Positions 47,265-58,729 of a stretch of DNA of 64,000 bases are shown in pieces. The notes under the pieces were generated by a model. That model was not told the origin of the DNA. It saw only the letters and a list, made by a program, of their open reading frames with translations, and made no database searches. Numbering within the stretch: the first letter of the stretch is position 1; each line of letters starts with the position of its first letter. Position numbers and translations under genes: made by a program. The stretch is taken from positions 248,001 through 312,000 of the forward strand of contig JAUIRK010000871.1 in NCBI GenBank assembly GCA_030549495.1, written 5' to 3'. The DNA comes from Nectonema munidae (Eukaryota; Nematomorpha; Nectonematoida; Nectonematidae).

Positions 47265-48096
47265 ATGTCAAATTCAAAAAAAAGAAAAATAGAAGAAGAA
47301 AATAGAGGTTTTCAGATACAGTGGGAGTTGAATTATTTTGTAATAAAGACTAAAGATAAAAACAGTGTGAAAATTCTTTGTCTTATTTGTGGACAGACAA
47401 TAGCTGTTCCCAAAGAATACAACATTAAAAGACACTATAATTCTTTGCATAGCAGCTTTGATTCTTTTAAAGATAAATCAAGAAGCGAAAAGCTGAATCA
47501 ACTGAAAACATTGCACTCAAAACAACAGAAAATGATCATAAATTCAACAAAAACTTCTGAAGATTTAGTGAAGGCCAGTTATGTTGTTAGTGATAATCGC
47601 CCGGAATTCCAAGCCTTTCACAGAAGGAGAGTTTGTTAAATCATGCTTTATAAAGATATCAGAAATTTTGTGTCCAGACAAAACAAAGTTATTATCTGAA
47701 ATAAGTCTTTCACGCAACACGGTTGTCAGGAGAATAACAAAAATGTCATCAAACTTGAAGGTGCAGTTAAAATCTTTGGTTGAAACGTTTGATAGTTTTT
47801 CAATTGCTTTAGATGAGAGCACTGGTATATGTGATACCTCTTTTTGTGCAGTTTTCATCAGAGGTGTCGATTGTTATCTTAAGTTACATGAAGAGTTACT
47901 TGATATAATATGCCTCAAGAACACCACGAAAGGTGTAGATATTTTTTCACTGATGAAGCTTAACAAAAATTATTTGCGCACAAGACTGACCGATGAAAAC
48001 TTAAAATCTTCTCTACGGATAGCTGCATCAAATAAAATCAAACCACAAATTGACGTTCTGGCAAAAGACAAAAAATGTCAAAGAAGCTCTCAATGA
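47265..48096 (+). pseudogene. GTF2IRD2-like hAT transposase, frameshifted and deleted
   Basis: From ATG 47,265: MSNSKKRKIEEENRGFQIQW, a BED-like zinc finger (ILCLICGQTIAVPKEYN, IKRHYNSLHSSF), then LVKASYVVSDN. A frameshift near 47,600 follows. The next frame gives KPFTEGEFVKSCFIKISEIL, LSRNTVVRRITKM, SFSIALDESTGICDTSFCAV (catalytic Asp region) and ELLDIICLKNTTKGVDIF. It then jumps directly to the family's C-terminal end, LRTRLTDENLKSSLRIA. About half of the normal protein, including the later catalytic residues and dimerisation core, is missing. Non-functional. Confidence 0.85.
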
Positions 48097-48649
48097 TACA
48101 AGTGAACTGTAAATAGATTACAAGTATTAATTCACTTAATATAAAATAGCGTATTGACACATTAATCCCAATGTTTTCATTTGAAAAATTTGAATTTGAA
48201 TTATTTGTAAAAGTGAGGGACAGCTTTTATAAATAAAAATAACTCTTTCAATTAACTACTCATTTTATGTTTAATTTTCATAAAAATTGTGATAATCAGT
48301 AATCAGGATAAAAAAGTTTCTCATAAATATTTTATAAAAAATTATTGTTATTTTTTTAAATAGGTGCGGCCCGACCGTGTCCAATAACTTTTCTAAATGT
48401 CCCGCTGCTTGTTTAGTTAAAACTAGGGCATTATGGTCTTAAGGTTTACCATCTCAACGATTCCGATTTTTTTTTAAAACGTCAAATGGATTATCTGTTA
48501 GAACTTAATCAATTTTGAAAAAGCTCATAAGTGATAGGATCTTCATGGACAGATTTTCACTTATTTACAAATTGCTAAACGGGCTTTAGCTAGAGATTAC
48601 ACAATTTGTGAGACTGTAATGTTTAAAAGAAATTAAATATTTAAGGTTT

Positions 48650-48991
48650 TATATCCCTCATACCTGAAAACTTTGAAGTTGAATAAATTCGAATCCCGCA
48701 CTCTATATTGCAAAATCTCCCTCTCAGCGTATATATCCAAGAAACATGGCAAGCGTAATATCAAGGCTGTGTATATGTTGTCTTCACAGCACAGAAAGCA
48801 AGTAATCGTTTCAAATAACAAATCTGATTCTTTGTCAGAGTATAACAAAAATAAAAGTGATGTAGACGTTGTAATATAATTATGAAACTGTTCTGGTCTT
48901 ATAAACTATGCAGAAGATAGACTGTTGTAGTGTTCTCAAACTACCTTGATATGGCTTGTGTGAACTCGTACATAATTTCTAAATAGAATGC
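48650..48991 (+). pseudogene. piggyBac transposase fragment
   Basis: A 68-codon frame (48,673) reads LYCKISLSAYISKKHGKRNI, KAVYMLSSQHRK and SEYNKNKSDVDVV. These correspond to the piggyBac segment 'YvpkK.k.VilLSs.H' and 'YNktKgGVD'. After a stop, TVVVFSNYLDMACVNSYIIS follows in another frame, matching the next conserved block. Both ends of the element are absent. It is a different, more decayed copy than 10,319-13,449. Confidence 0.75.
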
Positions 48992-48999
48992 TCCTGAAG

Positions 49000-49470
49000 A
49001 TTATCCTTCTGAAATGAATAATGGAAACAAGATCTTCCATAAAAAACTAACCTTCTCAAATTAACTTCAAAATAGTCAATTCTCAGTTATTTTGGAATCT
49101 TAAAAAGGTTAGATCTACAAAAAATGTAAAATGAGTTTAAAGCTTATTTGTAAAAACTAATTATAATTTATTCTTCATTTACTTTCCCAAATTTTCCTTA
49201 AGTTTTATCTTTGTGCTCATTAATTTTTTCTTATTTACATTAAGTCCACCTTTCAAATATTCCATTTTTAATGTTAAAAATGTAATATAAAATGTTTTGA
49301 ATAATGAATATCTCATTTTTTAGATTTAATGCATCCCAATATTGAGTAAAATTTTAAAGCTTTTAAATTAAGTTGATTATCGAGAAATAAAAAATTATTC
49401 TGGGAAACAGAAGTGAGGAACTGAACTAAAAAAAAGTAAGCTACAGTAAATCCAAGTTGTAACTCCATGT
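49000..49470. other. AT-rich intergenic DNA
   Basis: Nothing recognisable. Confidence 0.4.
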
Positions 49471-49478
49471 TCAGCCCC

Positions 49479-49941
49479 GGAGCTATTGTTTCAAAGAGGC
49501 TGGCTCCAGTTCCAGCTCCGATTCAATAAATTGTCAATTATCATAAAAGATCAATCTAAGCGCTGTTATGCCAAATCTGTATTTTGGTTTAATAGAAAGT
49601 TTTCTATTGAATTTTAAAATTCAAAATATTCAAAAAAAGCGTATCAAAAAATATAAAGTAGTTGGAAAAGAATTTGTTTTCAGAAACAAGAAGGTCGGAT
49701 AAATTCAATAAAAATATCATGTCTTGAATTAAGATTGAAAATTGTTATTATTAAAAAATTCGATATCAATATTAATGCTTAAAAATTCAGGAGTTTTTAA
49801 AATGGTCAGGAGCCGGAGTTATCAAATTATTTAGCGGCTCCAATTCCACCAAAAATCATAAATTAAGCTACGGGTCCAGCTTCGGCACTTAAAATAATAT
49901 CCCTCTCCATGGCTCATGGTCCGAATCCCAGCCCTGCTGGC
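49479..49941. mobile_element. Probable hAT-like MITE with 'GGAGC' motifs
   Basis: The left side is CAGCCCCGGAGC..GGCTGGCTCCAG (about 49,479-49,510). The right side on minus is CAGGGCTGGGATTCGGACC (49,941 downward), then more GGAGC/GAAGC motifs. The repeated CCGGAGC motifs and CAGGG start are typical of a widespread hAT-related non-autonomous group. No clear target duplication was found, so boundaries are approximate. Confidence 0.45.
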
Positions 49942-50136
49942 AAAAACGTTAGAAAAAGGTTAATCATTAAAAAAAACTAAACCATTCTCTAGAATTAATA
50001 TATATTTAATTTAAATAACTATATATAATTAAAATAGTATTTAGACACACACAAATCATTATTCCTGATGTTGGAATACGAATTTATCACGTTAGCAAGA
50101 TTTTTAATGAGGACGAGTTGATTAAATGAATGGGAA

Positions 50137-50446
50137 TACACTCAACCCTGGTTAATCCAACAGAACATTTGAAAAACTATTCGGATAATGAAATTATCCA
50201 GGTTGTGAAAAAACAATGTTTTTGCCTTCAAATTTACAGTGTTGATGTAATACCATAATATTATTGATATGTTACCCTTATAACTCAAATATTTTACTGA
50301 AAAGTCAAAAACTTTTTTTTATCGAAAAAATGTTTATCTTTTTATGCTTCGTGCATTCAAAGGTGGAGAAAAGAGAAGAAAAAACTTTAAGAAAATTTTT
50401 TACTTTTATACGGACAACGAAGTATTCGGATTAATGAGGTATTTTA
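50137..50446. mobile_element. Possible TA-flanked MITE
   Basis: The left is TACACTCAACCCTGGTTAAT (50,137). The right on minus is TTAAAATACCTCATTAATCC (about 50,446). Both resemble the CAGTCAAACCTCATTAATCC type of pogo/mariner-related ends, with several mismatches. No coding sequence. Confidence 0.4.
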
Positions 50447-50576
50447 AATGGCTACATTCAAAAATTACGAGGAAAAAAATGAATCTAAGATATATTTAGA
50501 AAATATCTAAATAATTTTATTATACAGTAATTCCCATAAAACACAACTTTTAACGCTATACTTTAAAACTAGAAAT

Positions 50577-50657
50577 TTACACATTTTCTTTAGGAAAAGG
50601 GGCATAGAAAGCTTTTAGAGAAAGAGAAGGGGGGCTCAGCTTACTCTTCGACCTAGG
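50577..50657 (-). CDS. SSR1: SSR1 candidate last exon, cytosolic tail
   Basis: After the membrane exon, the minus strand reads GTTGCCTCAG (acceptor) and then 26 codons beginning PRSKSKLSPPSLSL, ending in TAA (50,577-50,579). The phase matches (0) and the basic start suits the cytosolic side of the membrane segment. The tail is much shorter and different from the longer tail usual in animals, so a further exon elsewhere, or a wrong acceptor, is possible. Using the nearer acceptor CTTCTTTAG would give a stop after five codons. Confidence 0.4.
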   Translation of the reverse strand, partial: PRSKSKLSPPSLSLKAFYAPFPKENV

Positions 50658-50784
50658 CTGAGGCAACAAACTAAAGAAGACATAATAAAAGATGCCACCG
50701 TTAGATCAAAATGATTATATCAAAATTATTATAGGATATGATAAGGTATAACATCTTTGGGGATTGAAGAAGAAAAAATATTAC

Positions 50785-50854
50785 CATGAAGTATTGAGAG
50801 AAGAGAAAGCATAAAATCAGTGCCATTAAGCCAAATGAGACATAAACAAAAAAG
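50785..50854 (-). CDS. SSR1: SSR1 (TRAP-alpha) transmembrane exon
   Basis: Acceptor CTTTTGTTTCAG and donor GTAATA bound 70 coding bases. One base completes the codon left open by the upstream exon at 53,439. It encodes FFVYVSFGLMALILCFLFSQ then YFM, a single hydrophobic segment, at the same place as the single transmembrane helix of TRAP-alpha proteins (just after the '..G.D.ET' segment). TRAP-alpha is a subunit of the translocon-associated complex at the ER Sec61 channel. Confidence 0.8.
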
Positions 50855-51249
50855 CTGAAACAAAAGAGAAAGATTAATGGCTTCATATTATTTGAAAAAA
50901 GAAATAGATAACTGGTTAATTGGGATTCAAAAAAATTGAAAATTACATAGAAATTGATTTGTGTTAAATTTTAATTACTTTATCCTATACAAAAAGAATA
51001 AATATAAAAGAAAAGCTATTTTTATCACATACCAGATTGAATTATAAAAGAATTTAAAAGGAATAGAAATAGGCACTATTATTCAATAAAATAAAAAAGG
51101 TAAATTATCATAAGATTTCTTTCGAAAAAGATCACATTTGAATGTTTTGATACCTTTTGAATATTTTTAGTTAATTTCGATCAAGTTTATAGGGCATATT
51201 TGGCCATGGTTGAATTACTACTTAATTGAAAACTATTTTCTGATTTAGT

Positions 51250-52105
51250 GGATATAAAGTGGGGAACAGAAAAATATTTATTGATTTTTCGTTAATAGCA
51301 ATAACGAAGTAAACTTTTTTCAAATGAACGATAAGGGATTTTTGCGTTAGCGATTGTGTTGATTTCGATATTTTTTCTTTTTATATATTTTCCCACCCAC
51401 TGTTAAAAAGGAGTAAAAAATCAACGCGAGATATATATTTATTCAGGACTACTATACTTTTGCAAATAATTATAAGCTTTTTCTTGTTTTCCAACGCATA
51501 ATTCGACACAATTATTCACCTTTTCAATGTTGACAGAATAAAAAGCTTGGATCTTTATCGGAAAAAACCTAGATAAGGAACTTCTCCGGTCATTCAACTC
51601 CACATTGGAAAATCTGGAAATGCTATTATTGCACTGAAAAATTTCTTCTATATCATAAATTACACTACCCATCAAAAATTTTCTTAAAAATTTAATAAAA
51701 AATGGCATACTTCTAAATTTTTGGACCCTTCAAATCATTTAAAAAAATTATTAACAAAAAACTCTTTAAGTATTTAAAAATTTGCACACATTTGTTTTTA
51801 TTTATATCTTTTCATTCTGTTAAATTTATGTTTAATTTTCAAATTAATTAAAGTAGTTTTTGTTAAATTAATATAATCTTTCATTTGAACAATTTCAAGA
51901 AATTAGATGTGATCTTTCAAAATTAAAAAAGTTTTAACGCAATAACCTATTTCAAATTTAATGTTTTTTATTTTCTAAAAATAGGCACATTTATTTTTGA
52001 AAAAATTAACGAAAACGACCAAATTTTTTTCCCAATTAACGATAACAAAACACTTTTCTGTTCAAAGTAACGATAACTATAACGAAGTTATTTTTAGGAG
52101 TCCGG
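51250..52105. repeat. Intronic repeat flanked by AACGATAACG motifs
   Basis: The left flank (51,280-51,360) has TTCGTTAATAGC, AATAACGAAGTA and GAACGATAAGG. The right flank (51,990-52,105) has AACGAAAACGACC, TTAACGATAACAAAAC and AGTAACGATAACTATAACG, ending TTATTTTTAGGAGTCC. Similar motifs occur at 45,820-45,965. A minus frame of 89 codons lies between (51,708-51,439); no domain recognised. Probably one hAT-like element in the SSR1 intron. Confidence 0.45.
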
Positions 52106-52965
52106 ACCAAAAGTTTAGAGGATAATAAAAAAGCACTGTTTCGACATAAAAAAAATTAAGAAGAAATTGGATGATATAAGTGGAAATCGATAGCAAAGTC
52201 CAATCATTAAGCTTTTCATTTAAATAACAATAAAAGTATAGATATTTGGTGAAAATAGTGTATTCGGCCATGAGTAAAGTTCACAGATTTTAAGGTGGAG
52301 TCAATATCACTACATCATACTCATTGCAGCAAGACCCATCAAACTGCTTAGTATATTCCAAAGAAAATAAGATACGCATAGCGTGTATGCATACTTATTT
52401 GTAACTGTAGTGAAATGAGATATCACTTCTACATATGCAAATTAATCGGTTATTTCTAAGATGTATAAATTTATTCAAATTTCATAGGAAAAAGAAATGA
52501 GGCAAGGTTAATTCTTAGGATATAAGGTCGGAAAAATTAAATTAAGATAGGTTTTAAAAGGAAGGCTTTAATTCATCTTCAAAGATACATCATAAGTTTG
52601 ATAGCCTAGCTTTTCATTTTTCCATTAATATTAATTGAAATCTTACTTTAAATACTTTTAGGGCTAGAAACTCTCCTTTCTTTGGACAGGATAATTTTTT
52701 AAAGGAAAGTAACATTTCAAAATTTAAAAGTTAATATTGTATATAAAAGATTGAAAAGTTTATCAAATAAAACTTTTTTTTTTAATTTTTTTAAAAATAC
52801 TTGCTTCAAATTTGATGATTTGAAAACTTGGAATGCATTTTTTTCGAAAATAAATAATTTTTGCAAGACACTTTAAAACTAGTTATCAGGTACTTTTTTT
52901 AGTTGTTGGTATCGCATCCGAGGAAAAATAATCTTTCATAGCTGGACAGATCGTAAGGATAGTCA

Positions 52966-53035
52966 CAATCAGTAATCGAATCCAGACCAACCCAATCATA
53001 TAACCTACGCTCTAACCATTAGACCATCTGCAGAC
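52966..53035 (-). repeat. tRNA-like segment, probable SINE head
   Basis: On minus: GATGGTCTAATGGTTAGAGC (a canonical box A region) and, 30 bases on, GGTCTGGATTCGATTACT (box B-like). The 3' side does not pair with the 5' GCAGATG to close an acceptor stem, so it is more likely a tRNA-derived SINE head or pseudogene than a working tRNA. It is distinct from the 27,964 family. Confidence 0.5.
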
Positions 53036-53438
53036 TACAAATTGTTAAAAAAACTCCCTATTAGGGAAAAGATGCTGAATCAATCTTTCAATTAATTTTG
53101 CTTTATCATATATCATTATAGCATTTTCACACCAAATTGAATTGGAATAAATTTAGTCTCCATAATATGTTAAATCTAAAACGTTTACATAAATTTATTT
53201 TGTTTAATTACATAATTTTGAACCACATGCAAAATTTCTTGAGTTTTACTCGAAACTTCCTAGTCTATTTATACATTGCAAAAAATCATGGTCTTGCTCA
53301 AGCTATATATTTGTGTTCACTTTTTGTTTTAAGAAACAGCAACCCTATTTTATGCATATATCCTGCACTAAAGCACTACCAGGCAGAACTTGTCACGTGA
53401 ATCATTTAACTTTAGTAAGATAGCTACGTTGACCTTAC

Positions 53439-53518
53439 GTTTGACTATTCATGCCAGTATCTTCTTCTTCAACCAAAACAGTTTCGTTGAAAACAGCATC
53501 GGCAAAGTTTTTCCCATC
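53439..53518 (-). CDS. SSR1: SSR1 (TRAP-alpha) lumenal exon, DAVFNETV
   Basis: Acceptor ATTTTCAAAG and donor GTAAGG bound 80 bases: 26 codons plus two bases. Translation DGKNFADAVFNETVLVEEED then TGMNSQ. This corresponds to the strongly conserved TRAP-alpha segment around '(D)AVFNxTVxVxE...G.D.ET' preceding the membrane helix. FNET is an N-glycosylation sequon. The upstream exon (58,456) ends in phase 0, matching the GAT start; the downstream exon supplies the missing third base. Confidence 0.88.
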
Positions 53519-53664
53519 CTTTGAAAATAAGAATAAAAAGTGAACAACAAAGATGCTTTTTAAAGGAACGTTTTTCACAAAAGAAATAAAATCCCTTACA
53601 GAGTTTCTTTCCACTTTTATACTGTTATTAATTATATACATCTTAAACAAATTTTCCATGAGAT

Positions 53665-54862
53665 AAGTATTGATATATATAGCTTGGTTAGCTTAACTCG
53701 GTAAGTAAAAAATGGGTTTTGCTCAATTAAATTCTTTGATAACAAAAGTGCAGGTGCGCGCTTTAAACGGGTTCAAGGTCAACTGCCCGAAAGATACAAT
53801 TTAGGTAAAAACTATATACTATTTAAGTTTTACAAATTGGGTTGAACGTGTGAATAATTCCAATTTTTTTTTATCATAATTTGAAAGTGTTGTATACCAA
53901 GGTTAAACAGTTTCATCTATCAACTTCTCTGCTTGAAATCCTCATAAAAAACATGGAAAACTTCTATAAATCTAACAGTTGAAAAGTATCCGACATGATT
54001 AGGCATAATAAAAATATATTAACTGTATAATAATAATAATAATGGAATTTGGAGATAAAATGGTTAAAACGTGGCTCACAATTACAACTGAAAATAAACA
54101 TCATAGATGCCAATAAAAAATATAATTATAATGGTGGGATACAAAGATTTACTAATGCATACACCACACCGTGGCTTTTTAAAATCTTCAAGTGAACTAA
54201 TATTCTATTATTTCAAACGTCACTTCAAAGTACTGCTCTGTATTATAGGGCCAAATATAATAATAAAATAATTTGAGTGAGGAAATAACTAAAAGATCGA
54301 TAAATCAAGATTAAACTTTTATTTGAAAATTTATGACAAAATATAACGTCTCCTCATATTTGGAATTATAGATGAATCAATCTTTCATTTTATTTAGAAG
54401 AAGAAGAAATCATGTAGAGTAAACACATTATAAATTTTCTTGCAAAAATATTCCACGAATGTTTATCAAGCAAGCAAGTTACACAAATTATATAAAAATC
54501 AGAAATAAGTAGTTTTATAATCATAAAATCTTCCGATAACGCATAACAAATTTTGTCATATGGATTCTTATTTCGCTTAAAAGTTTTACACTATAAGTAG
54601 ATTTCTTGATAAAAAACCAATCTGTTGAACTCGTGGTTCTTACACTTTTTTGACGATTACCCCTTTTAGCTTGCTTCAAAAATTTCATTACCCACTCTTG
54701 AATGTTTATCACTTTAAATACCTTATTTTTTACCCCTTTACTATCCACATGGCCGATGATGAATATAATATGGTTAGAGATTTATATGTAAAAATTTCAA
54801 AAAAAAAAACAGAAAAATACATTTGAAAGAGAAAATTTTTTTACTAAATTAAATTAATGAGA
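53665..54862. other. SSR1 intron, AT-rich
   Basis: Part of the 4.9-kb intron between SSR1 exons. It includes a short ATA/AAT tract (54,029-54,043). A 75-codon basic minus frame at 54,748-54,521 has no recognised domain. Confidence 0.45.
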
Positions 54863-54870
54863 ATTATGAC

Positions 54871-57239
54871 TAGAGATGCACCGAACAGCATTTTTGCCGA
54901 ATACCGAATATTCGGTTGCATACTATTCGGTAATGGCCGAATACACATAATATTCTTTTATGTGTATATGTTTTTATGTTTTATGTTGTTTTAGTGATTT
55001 TTATGTTTATATTAATTGTATATTTTATTTTTATCTTTTTAAAAACTCTTACCTAGCAATTATAACGATACTTTCATTACATAATAGTCATAATTAGCAA
55101 TACAATTATAGTTTGAATTTTCAAATGTCTCAAAGTCACAGTGTCGTATGGAAATATTTTAAGCCTTGTGAAAATGATCCAAGATACTGTTTGTGTAATT
55201 TATGCAATGACAATGTTTCAAGAGGAGGGAGGATTGCAAAAAATCAGACTACTACAGCAATGTTAAACCACCTAAAAAACAAACACCCTGAAGAATACCT
55301 AGTGAATCAATCAAAGAAATCTACAGAAAGAAAAAGAGCAGCATCACCCAGCAATACTTGTGCAACTGAGTCTCCAAAAGTTTGTAAGCAACAGATAACA
55401 TTATTTGAGATTCTGGAGAGAAAGAAAATATGGAACTAGAGCTGTTGAACTTCATAAATTAATTGGAGAGATGATTGCTGTAGACACACAGCCATTTTCA
55501 GTTGTTGAAAATGAAGGTTTCAAACGCCTTATGAAAAAAATTTGCCCTAAATATAGTATTCCATGTAGGAGATATATTTCTGATAAGATTGTCCCAAATA
55601 TATATGATCAGCTATTTAAGAAAGTTGAAGCTGCGATACTAGCAGCAAAGTTTATTTCTTTAACAACAGATATATGGACTGCCACTACAGCCAACATTCC
55701 ATTCATAAGCTTAACAGCACAGTGGATCTCTGACAACTTTGAATGTCAAAAGGCAGTCTTAAGGGTTAAACATTTTCCAAGAACTCATTCTAGCTTAAAC
55801 ATTAGTGAAGAATTAGTGAGTAGTCTGGAATATTTCAACATTCCTCTCAATAAAATCCATATAGTTTTGAGGGACAATGCTGTTAATATGGTTGCAGGAC
55901 TAAAAAGAAAGCGGGTTATCTTCTTTATCATGTTTTATTCATACATTGCAGCTTGTCATTTCTGATGCAATATTATCTCAGAGGTCTGTGCAAGATATCT
56001 TGACTGTATGCCGAAACATAGCTACACATTTCAATCATTCACCATCAGCAATGACCAAATTTGAATTACTACAAACACAGCTGGGAATAATAGGCCATAA
56101 GCTAAAACAAGATGTCAAGACTAGATGGAATAGTACCTACTATATGTTGGAAAGGATGCTAGAACAAAAGGTTATTGCTGCATACAGTGCAGACCATACT
56201 ATCACTGATATAAGTCAGCATCAATGGACATTTATAGAGAAGCTAGTAATTATACTTAAGCTATTTGAAGAGCTAACAGTCGAACACAGTTTAAGAAATG
56301 CCACAGCCTCATTGATCATACCTTCAATATTAGCACTTCAACTATTTTTACAAAAGGCTGTTACCATAGACAAAAATGATTTGAGCAACTTCAGTGGTAT
56401 TTTAACAATGATTGATGAATTACTTAAATCATCGAAGAAAAGGTTTGAAAGTTATCTTACTAACAAGATGTTGTCCATAACTACATTTTTAGATCCAAGA
56501 TTTAAAATAAAATTTCAGAAAAACAATATTGATGAAATGAAAGCGTGGATCATTGAGAGCGTAGAGGAACAATCTAGTTCTAGTGCTAGTCCTGAGCCAT
56601 CTTTTTCTGACACAGATTCACATTCAAAGACAAGCAAGATATTTCCTGGATTTTCCAAATATTTCAGTTTAAATGACTGTTTCCTAGAATTAGAAAAATC
56701 GCGTCAATTTAAAGAAATGGTGGCACTACAGCTTCTACATCAAACACTATCAGTCCTAACACAATTTCCAAAAGATGCGCTGTTGCCAAAGAAGCTGAGA
56801 TATATGAGTCTTTACCTCTTCTGGAAAGATCCAAGGATCCTTTAGAATGGTGGAGAGAGAATAAAGGACGTTTGAAGAATTTGCAGAAGCTTGCTCTCAA
56901 ATATCTTTCAGCTCCCTCCTCATCGGTAGAAAGTGAAAGGCTTTTTAGTTCTGATGGAAACATATATGAAGCTAAGCGAAACAGACTGACTCCGGAAAAT
57001 GGGGAAAAGATTATGTTTCTGCACTATAACATTCCTATTTATCAATATACAGTACTGACTAATGAGTCTTCTGACTAGGTATTAAGCAATAGCTTAGTAA
57101 TCACCATATTTACTTTTTAAAGTAGCCTGGTGAGCCACATGGTGGTGGTGAAATACACTTATAATATAAAACTATTCGGTTCCGAATAGTCCACAAAAAG
57201 GCCGAATACCGAAGTTACCGAATATTCGGTACGCCTCTA
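54871..57239 (+). mobile_element. hAT transposon with perfect target duplication, in SSR1 intron
   Basis: Identical 8-bp repeats ATTATGAC (54,863-54,870 and 57,240-57,247) flank a 2,369-bp element. The ends are TAGAGATGCACCGAA and, on minus, TAGAGGCGTACCGAATATTC. Subterminal palindromic motifs (CCGAATATTCGG, CTATTCGG, GGCCGAATAC) recur near both ends, likely transposase-binding sites. It contains a hAT transposase in the same orientation, antisense to SSR1. Length and layout are those of a complete autonomous hAT, inactivated by frameshifts. Confidence 0.95.
55125..57078 (+). pseudogene. ZBED1-like hAT transposase, three frameshifts
   Basis: From ATG 55,125: a BED zinc finger (VVWKYFKPCENDPRYCLCNL, C-x2-C, then AMLNHLKNKH, H-x4-H) and a basic linker. 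Frame changes occur near 55,425 (A-rich run), near 55,905 (AAAAAGAAAG) and near 56,765. Across these the order is intact: EMIAVDTQPFSVVENEGF, SLTTDIWTATTANIPFISLT (first catalytic Asp), IVLRDNAVNMVAGL (second Asp), TLQLVISDAILSQRSV, DVKTRWNSTYYMLERML, the C-terminal YLSAPSSSVESERLFSSDGN dimerisation motif, then KRNRLTPENGEKIMFLHYN. No in-frame nonsense codon was noticed, only indels, suggesting modest age. Confidence 0.92.
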
Positions 57240-57249
57240 ATTATGACTC

Positions 57250-58450
57250 TGTTTTTTAGACGTGAGCAGATCAATTCTGGGCTCTGTTTAGCTCAGAGCA
57301 GATCTAATATCTGCTTCAGCCTCGAGTTTATTCCTAGCCTTGGATTTTATGATCAATAGACTCGAAAAGCAGTTTTACAAAGATATGTTGAAGAAAATAG
57401 AATTAATATTTTCAAGGCAAATTTAGAAATCTTCGGAAAAATGGGTAACATTCTGCCACAAAAGTTTGTAATGTTCATCAGTTTTGAGGTTCATAACGCA
57501 AGTTTTTTTAGGAAATCAAGAAGTTTTCCTCGCGACTAAAATTACCCCTCCGAAATTAGCTAATTACCCCTTTGGGGGTAATTCCCGTAGTTTAAGAAAC
57601 CCGGCTCTAGCTAAATGAAGAAAAGAAAAGTAATGGATTGTCTGGGGCTTAAAGAAAAGTTTTCAATAACATTATACTTAAAATACCTTAATTACATGGG
57701 TTATGAAATTTGAAGATAGAAAAAAATCTCAACATGTGTTTAAAAATTTTCATTGAGTAAAATATCTTGTTTATAATATCAAGGTTAACAAAATAATAGC
57801 ATTTAATTATAAGTTAATAACAGGACCCTCACATGAATATGTGGTGCTTCATGCCAAAAGTCTTAATGATGCCTCTCCCACAGTTCTTAAATAATTTAAC
57901 TGCTATGTTAAGGGCATGGGTGTAATATTTTTTTCCATTAGAGAATAACTTTACAAGATGAACGACAGGTTTCAGATTATGAATTATATCACAATTTTGT
58001 GTTTTACTTTTGACAAATTAATGACACCGCCATCAAAATTGATTTTCATCAGGATAAAAAACAAATTTTAAGTTTTTCCTCATTATGACATTTTTACTAT
58101 CCCCAGCCATATCTCTCTGTATGTGAGGGCGCTGGTTAAGACTTCGTGGAACAAAACAGTTGCAGAATAAAAATAAATATCGTTGCTAACTATACTTTCA
58201 AAAAAATTCAAAATATATATCAATACAAAAATATTAATAACGTGAAAATGTCAATAAAGTGCAGATAGAGCTACAAGAATCTAAATACATTGCTTCATCG
58301 CATATTTAAATACCATTTTTATCTATGGTATAAAATTACTTAATTCGAAAAATGTTGAGAATCACAGTATGAACCAAGATACGATCTAACATCCTCTTTT
58401 ATCATATTGGAAATTAATGAGAAATAAATATACAAAATCGATAAAATATT
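57250..58450. other. SSR1 intron with hAT scrap
   Basis: Bases about 57,545-57,605 read ATTACCCCTTTGGGGGTAAT with TTTAAGAAACCCGG. On minus this looks like a hAT end of the GGGTTTCTTAAACT type. No partner found. The rest is AT-rich. Confidence 0.4.
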
Positions 58451-58455
58451 CATAC

Positions 58456-58718
58456 TTGGTTGGAGTAAAAGAGGACGATTAGAAAGACAAAGGATCTACC
58501 CAGCAACTGCTGATTAGGTTTAAAGGAGAAGGAGAAGGAAGCTTGACGCCCTGGTTCAACATTGACATCGTATTTGTAACGCGTGAAATTTTCAATGAGA
58601 TATCTCGTGTTCTGGATATACCTGATCGAGCCATATGTTTCATGCACAGCAAAATTTTCATCATGGGCGTAATTAGTCAATGTTATCAGGCAGTGTGATT
58701 GGCGATTCGTGTAAAACA
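58456..58718 (-). CDS. SSR1: SSR1 (TRAP-alpha) main lumenal exon
   Basis: Acceptor TTTTGTCTATAG and donor GTATGA bound 263 bases. The first two bases (TG) complete a Val codon with the G left by the exon at 62,236. Translation: HCLITLTNYAHDENFAVHET, YGSIRYIQNTRYLIENFTRY, VNVEPGRQASFSFSF, LLGRSFVFLIVLFYSNQ. This follows the TRAP-alpha lumenal domain: '(F)LVGFTNKG..(D)F.V...ASFRYPQDY.(Y)IQNFT', 'P..QATF.YSF.P' and 'GRPFGL.I.LNY'. NFT is the conserved glycosylation site. The protein assists translocation of secretory proteins at the ER. Confidence 0.92.
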
Positions 58719-58729
58719 CTATAGACAAA

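Larger units (their letters stand above)
46634..48400 (+). mobile_element. Internally deleted GTF2IRD2-like hAT element
   Basis: The region starts with TTGCGGCCCGCAAGGC and TGCGGCCCTCT (46,638-46,672) and ends with GGTGCGGCCCGACCG (48,363-48,377). GCGGCCC-rich edges are typical of this hAT group. It contains the transposase fragments at 47,265-48,096 and a 218-bp palindrome (46,941-47,158) upstream of the ATG. Exact termini and target duplication could not be fixed. Confidence 0.65.

Noticed and set aside
52966-53035. Possible functional tRNA gene on minus
   Set aside because: Box A is good, but the acceptor stem cannot close and box B is imperfect; treated as a SINE head.
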